Origin: Lactobacillus sp. | GTDB taxonomy: Bacteria; Bacillota; Bacilli; Lactobacillales; Lactobacillaceae | Length of the DNA: 6,595 nucleotides | Direction: 5' to 3' | Assembly (NCBI GenBank): GCA_003482405.1 | Contig: DMZB01000269.1 | Location: forward strand, 1 to 6,595 | Shown: positions 1 to 6,558 of the stretch, one piece after another | Position numbering within the stretch: position 1 is the first letter of the stretch | Layout: every line of letters starts with the position of its first letter | Translations under genes and position numbers: made by a program | The notes under the pieces: model-generated | The model's database searches: none | Told to the model about the DNA's origin: nothing | What the model saw: the letters and a program-made list of their open reading frames with translations, nothing else

Positions 1-1014
1 AGCCATAATTAGCGATACCCGATTACGGTCCAACCCCTGCGCAGTTCGTTGGGCGTTACCAAACACAGAAGGCGTGACCAGCGCTTGGACTTCAACCAAG
101 ATAGGTCGCGTACCTTCCATCGACACCACAATTGAGGAACCAGTAGCCCCTGTCAGCCGTTCCTCCAAGAAAATCTCAGAGGGATTGGCGACCTCACTCA
201 GGCCGTCTTCACGCATTTCAAAAATGCCGAGCTCATTGGTCGAACCAAAACGATTCTTCACTGCTCGTAAAATTCGGTAGGTGTGATGTAAATCGCCTTC
301 AAAATACAAAACTGTATCCACCATATGTTCCAAGATTTTAGGCCCTGCAATGGCACCACCCTTGGTCACATGTCCAACGATAAAAATCGTAATTTGGTTT
401 GTTTTGGCAATCTGCATCAATTCAGCAGTCACTTCACGAATTTGTGAAACCGACCCCACAGCTGATGTGATGTCAGGTTCCTGCATTGTCTGGACGGAAT
501 CGATGATGACAAACGTTGGGTTCAACTCTGTGATTTGGTCACGAATATTGCTCATATCCGTTTCTGGGTACAGGTAAAATTCGCCCCCACCGACACCGAG
601 CCGGTCCGCGCGCATTTTAATCTGGGTAGCACTTTCTTCACCAGACACGTACAGTACGCGACCCTTGCTACTGAGTTGACCAGAAACCTGTGTCAGTAAC
701 GTTGACTTCCCAATTCCGGGATCACCACCAATGAGCACCAATGACCCAGGTACGACACCGCCACCTAAAACACGGTTGAATTCCTTCAAGTTCGTTTTGA
801 CGCGGGGTACTTCTTCCAAACTAACATCTTTAATTAACTCAGCTTTAGCTGATTGACCACCAAAACTGACCCGTGATTTACGATTAGGCACTTCGTCAGC
901 GATCCGCTCTTCCACCAACGTGTTCCACTCACCACAGTTCGGGCAACGGCCCAAATAACGTGGCGAGTTGTAGCCACAGTTTTGACAAACGAATTGTGTT
1001 TTAACTTTTGCCAC
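1..1014 (-). CDS. radA: DNA repair protein RadA (Sms), 3' end beyond window
   Basis: RadA is a RecA-like ATPase that helps process recombination intermediates and branch migration in DNA repair. Reading the minus strand from 1014 gives 338 uninterrupted codons to the window edge. An N-terminal four-cysteine zinc finger (C10, C13, C24, C27; CQNCGY and CPNCG) is followed by Walker [10 protein letters not shown] (97-105), Walker B FVIIDS (168-173) and the RadA signature KNRFGST (253-259). The start of the Lon-like C-terminal domain is present. Family members are about 450-460 residues, so roughly 115 residues lie outside. I chose the GTG start because AAAGGAG sits just upstream (about 1021-1027) and the protein then begins [10 protein letters not shown], as RadA proteins usually do. 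It follows dut in the same direction after 156 bp and may share its transcript. Identification is near certain; the exact start is very likely. Confidence 0.96.
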   Translation of the reverse strand, partial: MAKVKTQFVCQNCGYNSPRYLGRCPNCGEWNTLVEERIADEVPNRKSRVSFGGQSAKAELIKDVSLEEVPRVKTNLKEFNRVLGGGVVPGSLVLIGGDPGIGKSTLLTQVSGQLSSKGRVLYVSGEESATQIKMRADRLGVGGGEFYLYPETDMSNIRDQITELNPTFVIIDSVQTMQEPDITSAVGSVSQIREVTAELMQIAKTNQITIFIVGHVTKGGAIAGPKILEHMVDTVLYFEGDLHHTYRILRAVKNRFGSTNELGIFEMREDGLSEVANPSEIFLEERLTGATGSSIVVSMEGTRPILVEVQALVTPSVFGNAQRTAQGLDRNRVSLIMA

Positions 1015-1170
1015 GTTTTACTCCTTTTAAATAAATACTCGTTACTATTTTTTGACGTTTGACCAATATTAACCAATCAATGATAACAGTCTAACATACG
1101 TATTTTACCCTGTCATTGTTTGGCGCACGCTTGATAATTTCTTAACTTATTTCACGGGCACAATTGACGT

Positions 1171-1713
1171 TTACAAACCAGACGAACCAAAGCCCCCATC
1201 GCGATCGTGTTCCGGTTCATCTTCATCATCAACAGTGAGGTAGTTGACAAAAATGCCTTGTCCAATGCGGTCACCCTTCTTAATCTTTACATCACGCAAG
1301 CCATAGTTCACCAGTTGGACAAAGATTTCGCCATCGTTACTGTCGTTCGAATAATAATCCGCATCAATGACACCCACACCGTTTGGCAAGATCAGCCGAC
1401 GTTTCAATGGACCCGATGAACGGTTGACCAACATTAAAACTTCGTTGTAACGCATGTACGCTTTCACACCGGTTGGGACCAAGTAAGGCTTTAATTCCTT
1501 GTCAGCCGCCAACATCAATTCATCGGTCACATTTTCCTTATGCCGCAGATGCCACAAGACTTTTAAAAAGTTACGGCGCCAAATTGAGGGTAACGTAAAG
1601 TCTTCTGACGCTGCCAAGTCATAACCGGCAGCGTATTTTGTTTGCCGTTTTGGTAATGCGACGGGGCTCTCCGCCAATCTTTTAACCACTTCAAAGCCAC
1701 GGTTTCTTGCCAT
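1171..1713 (-). CDS. dut: dUTP diphosphatase (trimeric dUTPase family)
   Basis: The enzyme hydrolyses dUTP to dUMP and pyrophosphate, keeping uracil out of DNA and supplying dUMP for thymidylate synthesis. The 180-residue product carries all five motifs of the homotrimeric family: motif 1 AAGYDLAA (28-35), motif 2 NRSSGPLKRR (97-106), motif 3 PNGVGVIDADYY (110-121) with the expected catalytic Asp at 117, motif 4 KKGDRIGQ (145-152), and the C-terminal glycine-rich motif 5 RDGGFGSSGL (171-180). It is longer than the usual ~145-150 residues because about 35 extra residues, rich in Trp, Arg and Lys, lie between motifs 1 and 2 (about 42-76). Comparable insertions are, from memory, common in lactobacillus dUTPases. 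An AGGAG about 10 bases upstream of the ATG supports the start. radA follows on the same strand, 156 bp downstream. Confidence 0.95.
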   Translation of the reverse strand: MARNRGFEVVKRLAESPVALPKRQTKYAAGYDLAASEDFTLPSIWRRNFLKVLWHLRHKENVTDELMLAADKELKPYLVPTGVKAYMRYNEVLMLVNRSSGPLKRRLILPNGVGVIDADYYSNDSNDGEIFVQLVNYGLRDVKIKKGDRIGQGIFVNYLTVDDEDEPEHDRDGGFGSSGL

Positions 1714-1762
1714 TTTTTCACTCTCCTACGTTCATTAATTACTTATGTAAAGACACCCCTTT

Positions 1763-1768
1763 ATTATA
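1763..1768 (-). promoter_or_regulatory. Candidate -10 box for dut
   Basis: Read on the minus strand this is a perfect TATAAT, about 50 bases upstream of the dut start codon. I see no good -35 hexamer at the usual distance; the sequence there is only A/T rich. The placement and perfect hexamer make it the best promoter candidate for dut, and possibly for radA as well. Confidence 0.5.
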
Positions 1769-1819
1769 GTAGAAGCATGTACACATTAATAGCATTCAAA
1801 ACTGACAGTGGACATTATG

Positions 1820-1847
1820 TTGAAACACACAACGCGTGAATTATGAT
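1820..1847 (+). promoter_or_regulatory. Candidate sigma-70 promoter for the GNAT-rpiA pair
   Basis: TTGAAA (1820-1825) and TATGAT (1842-1847) are separated by 16 bases, each matching the housekeeping consensus at five of six positions. Transcription would begin around 1854, leaving a leader of about 40 bases before the ATG at 1895. It is divergent from the dut -10 candidate at 1763-1768. Confidence 0.55.
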
Positions 1848-1894
1848 AGGATATTAAATGAATAACGGCATGATTGTAACGAAAGGATCGTCAA

Positions 1895-2176
1895 ATGGAG
1901 TTTCAACGCGAGGGACAACGCCTCTTTTTAACTGAACAAGACCGGCTCGCCGCTGAAATCACGTTTCCCGTAGTTAACGACCACACGTGGTTGGTTGAAC
2001 ACATCTGGGTGAGCGATCGGCCCGACAAACGGCAGCTAGCGCGTCAACTACTGGACGAAGTGTTGAACTTGGCTGACAAGGCTCACGTCGATTTATTGCC
2101 ACTCGATCCGTTTGCACGTCACACTTTCGCTACAGAACCAGCCGTTAACAAATACCGGCATTCATATAAGGAGTAA
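1895..2176 (+). CDS. Small GNAT-like protein (YjdJ/Acetyltransf_CG type, divergent)
   Basis: A 93-residue soluble protein. Its length, the N-terminal strand pattern ([11 protein letters not shown], then AAEITFPVV) and the block [16 protein letters not shown] (59-74) resemble the small single-domain GNAT family whose members have a conserved ARE-x-LKVVPLCPFA-like segment. GNAT enzymes move an acetyl group from acetyl-CoA to an amine, but the substrate of this family is generally unknown. The acetyl-CoA loop, normally RGQGIA, reads here approximately DKRQLA (44-49), so its glycines are missing and activity is doubtful. AAGGA lies 6 bases before the ATG. Its stop codon overlaps the rpiA ribosome binding site region and is 8 bases from the rpiA start, so the two are almost certainly cotranscribed and perhaps translationally coupled. 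Family assignment is moderate; function is not established. Confidence 0.75.
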   Translation: MEFQREGQRLFLTEQDRLAAEITFPVVNDHTWLVEHIWVSDRPDKRQLARQLLDEVLNLADKAHVDLLPLDPFARHTFATEPAVNKYRHSYKE

Positions 2177-2184
2177 TTTACATC

Positions 2185-2871
2185 ATGGCAATGACGCAAG
2201 ATGAATTAAAGCAGCAAGTTGGGCAACGTGCCGTCGACTTTATTGAAGATGGCATGACAGTCGGCCTTGGCACCGGTTCGACCGTGAAGTACATGGTTGA
2301 CGCACTGGGCAAACGTGTCAAAGAAGAAGGCCTCAACATCGTTGGCGTTCCAACATCTGACCGGACTCGTGAACAAGCTCGGTCATTAGGCATCCCTGTT
2401 AAAGGCATCGATGACGTTGATCACATTGACCTCACCATTGACGGGGCCGACGAAATTAGTGACGATTTTCAAGGCATTAAAGGCGGTGGTGCCGCTCATC
2501 TTTGGGAAAAAATCGTTGCAACAAACTCCACAAAAAACATGTGGATCGTAGACGAAAGTAAGCTGTCCCACAAACTCGGTAGCTTCCCATTACCACTGGA
2601 AGTCATCCCGTATGGATCGTCACAAGTGTTCAAAAAGTTGGCGGCCAAAGGTTACAAGCCAGAAGTTCGGATGCGAGACGGCCAACACGTTTTGACTGAC
2701 TCAAAGAATTACGTCATCGATTTACACCTTGGCGAAATTGACCACCCGCACGAATTGGCTAATGAACTGATTCAAATGGTTGGTGTCGTTGAACAAGGCC
2801 TGTTCTTGGACACGGTCAACACGGTTATTGTGGGTCGTCCTGACGGTCCTGAAGTTTTACAAGCACGCTAA
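2185..2871 (+). CDS. rpiA: Ribose-5-phosphate isomerase A
   Basis: RpiA interconverts ribulose 5-phosphate and ribose 5-phosphate in the non-oxidative pentose phosphate pathway, feeding nucleotide synthesis and pentose catabolism in the cytoplasm. The 228-residue length is typical. Visible motifs are the phosphate loop GLGTGST (27-33), TSDRT (57-61), LTIDGADE (83-90) with the two catalytic-site aspartates D86 and D89, [14 protein letters not shown] (99-112) with the expected catalytic Lys99 and Glu108, DESK (123-126) and [10 protein letters not shown] (133-142). The start is supported by AAGGAG at 2168-2173, 11 bases upstream; a second ATG at 2191, two codons downstream, is a less likely alternative. 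It lies 8 bases after the GNAT-like gene, and a strong hairpin follows its stop. Nothing unusual is seen in the active-site residues. Confidence 0.97.
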   Translation: MAMTQDELKQQVGQRAVDFIEDGMTVGLGTGSTVKYMVDALGKRVKEEGLNIVGVPTSDRTREQARSLGIPVKGIDDVDHIDLTIDGADEISDDFQGIKGGGAAHLWEKIVATNSTKNMWIVDESKLSHKLGSFPLPLEVIPYGSSQVFKKLAAKGYKPEVRMRDGQHVLTDSKNYVIDLHLGEIDHPHELANELIQMVGVVEQGLFLDTVNTVIVGRPDGPEVLQAR

Positions 2872-2887
2872 AAAATCTAGGTAAATC

Positions 2888-2943
2888 AAAAAGTGGATCA
2901 GTGATTTTCTCTCAGTAAAAGAGACATCACCGACCCACTTTTT
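2888..2943. terminator. Bidirectional rho-independent terminator between rpiA and the PAP2 gene
   Basis: The arms 2888-2905 and 2926-2943 are complementary over 18 positions except two. The inner loop can pair further through TCTCT (2908-2912) with AGAGA (2920-2924). Both flanks end in five-base A or T runs, so each strand has a T tract after the stem. The two non-Watson-Crick positions are A·C in plus-strand RNA but become G·U in minus-strand RNA. The hairpin should therefore be slightly more stable for the PAP2 transcript, while still ending rpiA transcription. Confidence 0.9.
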
Positions 2944-2953
2944 AAGTTTAAGT

Positions 2954-3625
2954 CTAGGCTTCAACACCCAGTGAATTATTTAAAAACTTAATTCGTTTTA
3001 ACTTTGGCGCCAACCAGATGTACAGGTATTCAGCCCCCTGTAGCCAAGCATACGCCAACAACACAGCACCAATGGTATCCGTAGTGTAATGTGCTTGTAG
3101 GTAAACTCTGCTAAACATCACCAAGAAGACCCACAAGCATAAGATCGTTTGAATCAACAATCGTTGCAAATTATTCTGCATGAGCGGTAACACCATTAGG
3201 AACAAAATGGCGGCCACCATGAAGGTGCCTAAAACGTGACCTGATGGAAAACTGTAACCGTCATCGCTCGCCATGTGACCGATGGGACGTTGGCGGGCAA
3301 CAATCTTTTTGATGATCGTTCCCAAAACGTTACCACCAAAGCCGTAACCAATCGCCCATAATGCCGGGATCTTGTATTTGAAGCCCCACAACACACCGGC
3401 AATGATGATCATGTACAACAAGTCCATCGTCGGACTGGCCAGTGTTGTAATCAACTTGAAGACCCCAGTTAGGGCTGCACTGTCATGATGAACATGTTGT
3501 GTCAATTCAGAATCGATCAATGACAAGATCTGGGATTGACGTTTTGCGGCAATCGCCAAAAACAAAAATAAAATGGTCGTCACAGCCAGTATCGCGCCAC
3601 GACCGCGTTCTTTTTCAATAAGCAT
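2954..3625 (-). CDS. PAP2-family membrane phosphatase
   Basis: An integral membrane acid phosphatase of the type 2 phosphatidic acid phosphatase superfamily. Such enzymes dephosphorylate lipid phosphates such as phosphatidic acid, phosphatidylglycerol phosphate or undecaprenyl pyrophosphate; which applies here cannot be told from sequence. With the ATG at 3625 the protein has 223 residues. Catalytic motifs are complete: K106-x6-R113-P114, PSGH (127-130), and SRVYLQAHYTTD (172-183) with the expected catalytic His130 and His179 and Asp183. Hydrophobic segments lie near 11-27, 70-82, 86-104, 132-149, 158-172 and 184-205. An upstream in-frame ATG at 3718 is rejected because GGAGG precedes 3625 by 5 bases, the extended -10 at 3682-3690 lies inside the extra stretch, and the first 31 residues would be atypical. 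It stands alone, convergent with rpiA and divergent from the permease cluster. Confidence 0.93.
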   Translation of the reverse strand: MLIEKERGRGAILAVTTILFLFLAIAAKRQSQILSLIDSELTQHVHHDSAALTGVFKLITTLASPTMDLLYMIIIAGVLWGFKYKIPALWAIGYGFGGNVLGTIIKKIVARQRPIGHMASDDGYSFPSGHVLGTFMVAAILFLMVLPLMQNNLQRLLIQTILCLWVFLVMFSRVYLQAHYTTDTIGAVLLAYAWLQGAEYLYIWLAPKLKRIKFLNNSLGVEA

Positions 3626-3681
3626 GTGTTCCTCCGCCCACTGTTTGGGGTATGTATTCGCTAAATAATAACTATCGACAA

Positions 3682-3690
3682 AGTATAGCA
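3682..3690 (-). promoter_or_regulatory. Extended -10 promoter element for the PAP2 gene
   Basis: On the minus strand this reads TGCTATACT, an extended -10 (TG-n-TATACT). No strong -35 is present 17-18 bases upstream, which extended -10 promoters can tolerate. Transcription would start near 3675, giving a leader of about 50 bases before the ATG at 3625. This supports that start over the longer ORF beginning at 3718. Confidence 0.6.
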
Positions 3691-3735
3691 CACAATATTT
3701 ACCGATTAATAAGTTCATTAATGGTTTTATGGACC

Positions 3736-3749
3736 CTTAAGTACTTAAG
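3736..3749. promoter_or_regulatory. Perfect 14-bp palindrome, possible operator
   Basis: CTTAAGTACTTAAG equals its own reverse complement. It lies between the divergent PAP2 and permease genes, about 46 bp upstream of the PAP2 -10 element and about 155 bp upstream of the permease ATG. No T tract follows, and there is no loop, so it is not a terminator; a homodimeric regulator site is the natural guess. The regulator is unknown, and A/T-rich palindromes of this length can occur by chance. Confidence 0.35.
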
Positions 3750-3791
3750 ACTTTCTTAATAATCTTAGTCGATTTTAAACAATTCATAATG

Positions 3792-3819
3792 GGACCGTTT
3801 ACAAAACGTCCAAACGTCA
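3792..3819. repeat. Imperfect dyad plus tandem AAACGTC repeat upstream of the permease
   Basis: Two AAACGTC copies (3804-3810 and 3812-3818) lie 8 bp apart. The first also forms an imperfect inverted repeat with GGACCGTTT (3792-3800), which differs by one extra C. Three related half-sites within 28 bp just ahead of the likely permease promoter suggest a protein binding region, but no known operator is recognised. Confidence 0.3.
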
Positions 3820-3836
3820 CGCCGTTACACTATTCG

Positions 3837-3845
3837 TGCTAAAGT
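3837..3845 (+). promoter_or_regulatory. Weak extended -10 candidate for the permease cluster
   Basis: TGCTAAAGT fits an extended -10 (TG-n-TAAAGT), with no recognisable -35 at 17 bases upstream. It would start transcription near 3852, with a leader of about 55 bases. No better plus-strand promoter is visible in 3719-3905. Confidence 0.3.
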
Positions 3846-3905
3846 ATTAGCAGAGTGAGGCCACCGCATAAACGGATTGGCACACATGACAAAGGAGAAA
3901 CCTTC

Positions 3906-4748
3906 ATGACACATTTAATTATCATGTTAGCCGTTGGGTTAATCGCAGGTATTGCCGGTGCAATTCTTGGTCTAGGCGGGGGCATTATCATCACCCCGGT
4001 CCTAACACTGGCAATGGGGATCAACATCAAGTATGCAATTGGTGCCAGTATCATTGCCGTCATCGCCACCAGTTCTGGTGCTACGATTGCCTACCTGCGC
4101 GATAACGTTTTAAACTTACGGGTCGCAATGTTTCTAGAAATATTTACAACAATTGGCGCGATTTTAGGCGCAATTTTAAACGGTATTCTAAGCCCCATTG
4201 TGTTGTATCTTATTTTCGGATTATTGCTGATGTACTCCGGTTACAATATGGTGCGTAAGCTGCGGGCCGGTGCTGAGGTCTTGCAACGCGCACATCCGGA
4301 TCCAATTGCAGAAAAGCTGGAATTAAACAGTAGTTACTATGACAAAGCCGCTGATAAAACAATCGAGTACCAAGTTGAACGGATCCCAGCCGGTGCGACG
4401 GTTATGTTAGGTGCCGGTCTCGCTAGTGGCTTGCTTGGTATCGGATCTGGTGCCTTTAAGGTCATGGCCATGGACACGTTTATGAAAATGCCGCTAAAGC
4501 CATCCACCTCAACCAGTAACTTGATGATGGGTGTCACTGCCGCTGCTTCGGCCACTGTCTACTTTTTCAACGGCTCAATTCAACCACTGATTGCTGTTCC
4601 CCTGGCATTAGGGATTCTTGTCGGCGCGACGTTAGGCTCAAGAATCATGCAAGTCTTACCATCAAAGTGGATCCGGATTGTGTTTGTGCCCATCATTTTT
4701 TACATCGGTCTGCAAATGTTCCTTAAAGGATTCGGGGTGAACATCTAA
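3906..4748 (+). CDS. TauE/SafE family membrane permease
   Basis: A 280-residue polytopic membrane protein of the TauE/SafE family, whose characterised members export sulfite, sulfoacetate or related organosulfur anions; the substrate here is unknown. The internal duplication typical of the family is visible. The first half opens with GLIAGIAGAILGLGGG (11-26), and the second half begins with the matching GLASGLLGIGSGAFKV (171-186), followed by the conserved STSTSNLMMG (200-209). A hydrophilic loop of about 45 residues (117-162), ending in a charged stretch, joins the halves. About eight hydrophobic segments can be counted. The ATG at 3906 follows AAAGGAG at 3891-3897; a longer frame opening with GTG at 3855 adds only 17 polar residues without a good ribosome binding site. 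The stop TAA shares its last A with the ATG of the DUF1634 gene, indicating translational coupling. Confidence 0.92.
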   Translation: MTHLIIMLAVGLIAGIAGAILGLGGGIIITPVLTLAMGINIKYAIGASIIAVIATSSGATIAYLRDNVLNLRVAMFLEIFTTIGAILGAILNGILSPIVLYLIFGLLLMYSGYNMVRKLRAGAEVLQRAHPDPIAEKLELNSSYYDKAADKTIEYQVERIPAGATVMLGAGLASGLLGIGSGAFKVMAMDTFMKMPLKPSTSTSNLMMGVTAAASATVYFFNGSIQPLIAVPLALGILVGATLGSRIMQVLPSKWIRIVFVPIIFYIGLQMFLKGFGVNI

Positions 4749-5137
4749 TGGACAACAAAAATGAAAAAACCGCAGAAGAGGAAAAGATTTCTAAAGAAAT
4801 GGCTCAAGTCGAGATTATGATTGGTCAAATCCTTAGAATAGGAGTTATTATTTCTGCAGTTATCATGCTGATTGGTTTTATTGCATACGGGTTTCAGGGC
4901 TCCACTGGCTTACCAAGCCATGGGGCTGTCACAATCACTGCAATTGCCACCGGGCTCTTGTCCTTTAAGTCTGGTTCTGTTATGATGCTCGGATTATTCT
5001 GTCTGATATTGACCCCCGTTTTACGTGTAGTTGTTTCAATCTATGCGTTTTACGTGGAAAAAGATTCCCTGTACGTTTGGATTACCTCTGCCGTGCTCGT
5101 GATTCTGCTCTTTGCTTTATTTATCGGACACAATTAA
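4748..5137 (+). CDS. DUF1634 family membrane protein
   Basis: A 129-residue membrane protein with a charged, Glu/Lys-rich cytoplasmic-type N terminus (1-20) and three hydrophobic segments (about 31-49, 76-100 and 108-127). The pattern LRIGVIISAVIMLIGFIAYG followed by LILTPVLRVVVSIYAF (86-101), EKD (104-106) and YVWIT (109-113) matches my recollection of DUF1634. Genes of that family are often found next to TauE/SafE genes in lactic acid bacteria. Its biochemical role is not known to me. The ATG overlaps the permease stop by one base (TAATG), so translation is probably coupled, and a joint membrane complex with the permease is a reasonable inference. No separate Shine-Dalgarno is obvious; GGATTCGGGG within the permease end may contribute. 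The LCP gene follows after 13 bp. Confidence 0.85.
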   Translation: MDNKNEKTAEEEKISKEMAQVEIMIGQILRIGVIISAVIMLIGFIAYGFQGSTGLPSHGAVTITAIATGLLSFKSGSVMMLGLFCLILTPVLRVVVSIYAFYVEKDSLYVWITSAVLVILLFALFIGHN

Positions 5138-5150
5138 CTCGGAGGCTTAC

Positions 5151-6488
5151 ATGGATAACAACGATAACGATTCGCGCATGAATCGAACAGACCGCCGCAC
5201 GCAGGGCAATCATTTCACCGGAGATGCTGCTGACACTGGCAGTGTGGTTAGCAGTAACTAAAAGCCACCACGCAAACCACATAAACACCCCATTCGCAAC
5301 ACGTTTTTCGCTATTATCGGAATCGTGCTTTTAGTTGGCGGTGGTTTCGGATACAAAATGTACAGCAATATCAAACACGCCAGTAACGAAATGTTTGATT
5401 CTGTTAGTGGCACTAAAGCGCGAAACGTTAGTAAGTTAATCAAGCAAGGTAAGCCAATTTCCATTCTATTAATGGGTACCGACGTTGGTGCCCTAGGCCG
5501 TAACTCAAAAGCTTGGGCTGGCGGTCGGACTGACTCGATGATGCTTGTTACCGTTAATCCAAAAAAGAAAACGACAACTATGATCAGTATCCCGCGTGAC
5601 TCACTGGTTTCAATTACTGGTCACGAAGATGAGTTCCCAACGAAAATCAATGCTGCTTACTACTTTGGTCAAACAAAAGCGGCTATCTCCACAACGTCAC
5701 GCATGTTTAACGTGCCAATTGATTACTACGCCCTGTTAAACATGGGGGGCCTTGAAAAGGTGATCAACAAAGTCGGTGGCATCGACATTGTGCCACCTCT
5801 GACGTTTACCTACGAAAATCAACACTTCACCAAAGGCAAAAAAATCCACGTGAACGGTGCGCAAGCGTTGAAATTCACACGGATGCGTTACCAAGATCCT
5901 GAAAGTGACTACGGTCGTACGTTGAGACAACGGATCGTCATTACTGCCCTACTGAAAAAGAGCGGTAACTTGACCAACTTATTGAATCAAGGTTTCTTAG
6001 ACTCAATTGCAAGTCAATCACGAACGGACTTTACGTTTGGTGACATGCTCACACTGGCCAACACTTATCGCAGTGCAACTAAGCACATCGTTTCCGACCA
6101 CGTACAAGGAGTCAGCGACGAAATTGCAGGCCAGAGCTTTGAAGTCCTTCCAACAACTGAAAAGCAACGGGTCACGAACAAGATTCGCAAACAGTTGGAG
6201 CTTTCAAAGGCAACGACTGGTAAGCGTTTTGCCAACACAGTGCCTGCAGCTTTAAGTGCTTATGAACCAGCTGCTGACTATGGTGAAACAGCTGCTACAG
6301 CCTCCACTTGGGGATCAGATACCAATACTGCTTCCGAATACAGCAAAGCGTACGGCAGTTCGTCCGATTCTAATTTGGACCCTAACTACGGTGCTGATAA
6401 TACGGACTCGACCAGCCAGAGTACTGGCGCGAACGCAACCGGTTCGGATGCTAGCCAGACTGGTGGCTACACTGGGTACGGGTACTAA
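5151..6488 (+). pseudogene. LytR-CpsA-Psr (LCP) family cell-wall protein, interrupted by an in-frame stop
   Basis: LCP proteins are membrane-anchored enzymes that transfer wall teichoic acid or polysaccharide from lipid carriers to peptidoglycan on the outer face of the membrane. The frame from ATG 5151, with GGAGG 5 bases upstream, would encode 445 residues, but codon 37 is TAA (5259-5261). Counting through it, there is a polar, basic cytoplasmic tail (1-51), one membrane segment (about 52-68), then the LCP domain. Its hallmarks are LLMGTDVG (106-113), GGRTDSMM (124-131), SIPRDS (146-151), KINAAYY (165-171), GGLEKV (199-204) and RMRYQDPESDYGR (244-256) followed by RQR. A low-complexity Ser/Thr/Gly/Ala/Tyr tail (about 360-445) ends in GYTGYGY. 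Everything after the stop is intact. Downstream restarts (GTG 5325 in the membrane segment, ATG 5358 after it) would lose the anchor. Family is certain; functional status is not. Confidence 0.85.
5259..5261 (+). other. Premature in-frame TAA in the LCP gene
   Basis: The triplet is in frame with both ATG 5151 and the intact downstream frame ending at 6488. A single C-to-T change from CAA (Gln) would explain it and fits the surrounding Asn/Lys/Pro-rich cytoplasmic tail. No ATG, GTG or TTG lies in this frame between the stop and GTG 5325, which is already inside the membrane segment. No homopolymer or short tandem repeat of phase-variation type surrounds it, only four A's. Confidence 0.9.
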
Positions 6489-6519
6489 ACTGATTTGGAC
6501 AATAACATTACTAGATAGC

Positions 6520-6558
6520 AAACAGGCCAACCTCAACATTTGAGATTGACCTGTTTTT
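6520..6558 (+). terminator. Rho-independent terminator after the LCP gene
   Basis: Arms 6520-6535 and 6541-6556 pair over 16 positions around a five-base loop (6536-6540), followed by five T's (6554-6558). Two positions are C·A in the plus-strand RNA (6527/6549 and 6531/6545) but G·U in minus-strand RNA, so it may also serve a convergent gene beyond the right edge. It lies about 30 bases after the LCP stop and probably ends the permease-DUF1634-LCP transcript. Confidence 0.85.

Noticed and set aside
834..1076. Minus-strand 80-codon frame overlapping the radA start
   Set aside because: It overlaps the radA zinc-finger coding region in another frame, has no family resemblance, and its residues are explained as a shadow of radA.
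1015..1170. Separate promoter or small RNA in the dut-radA gap
   Set aside because: Only the radA ribosome binding site is clear. ACCAAT occurs twice 10 bp apart (1062 and 1072) and the region is A/T rich, but I found no acceptable -35/-10 pair and no strong hairpin.
3626..3718. N-terminal extension of the PAP2 protein from an ATG at 3718
   Set aside because: GGAGG precedes the ATG at 3625 by 5 bases, and an extended -10 element lies within the extension, so it is probably leader rather than coding.
3855..3905. N-terminal extension of the permease from GTG 3855
   Set aside because: The 17 added residues are polar and atypical before the first membrane segment, and AAAGGAG at 3891-3897 clearly serves the ATG at 3906.
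5325..6488. LCP gene annotated as a normal CDS starting at GTG 5325
   Set aside because: That start falls inside the membrane segment and has no good ribosome binding site. ATG 5151 has both a GGAGG and a typical cytoplasmic tail in the same frame, so the gene is better described as interrupted.
6007..6543. Plus-strand frames within and past the LCP 3' end (6007-6255 and 6256-6543)
   Set aside because: They overlap the LCP frame in other phases, lack ribosome binding sites, and the second runs through the terminator hairpin.
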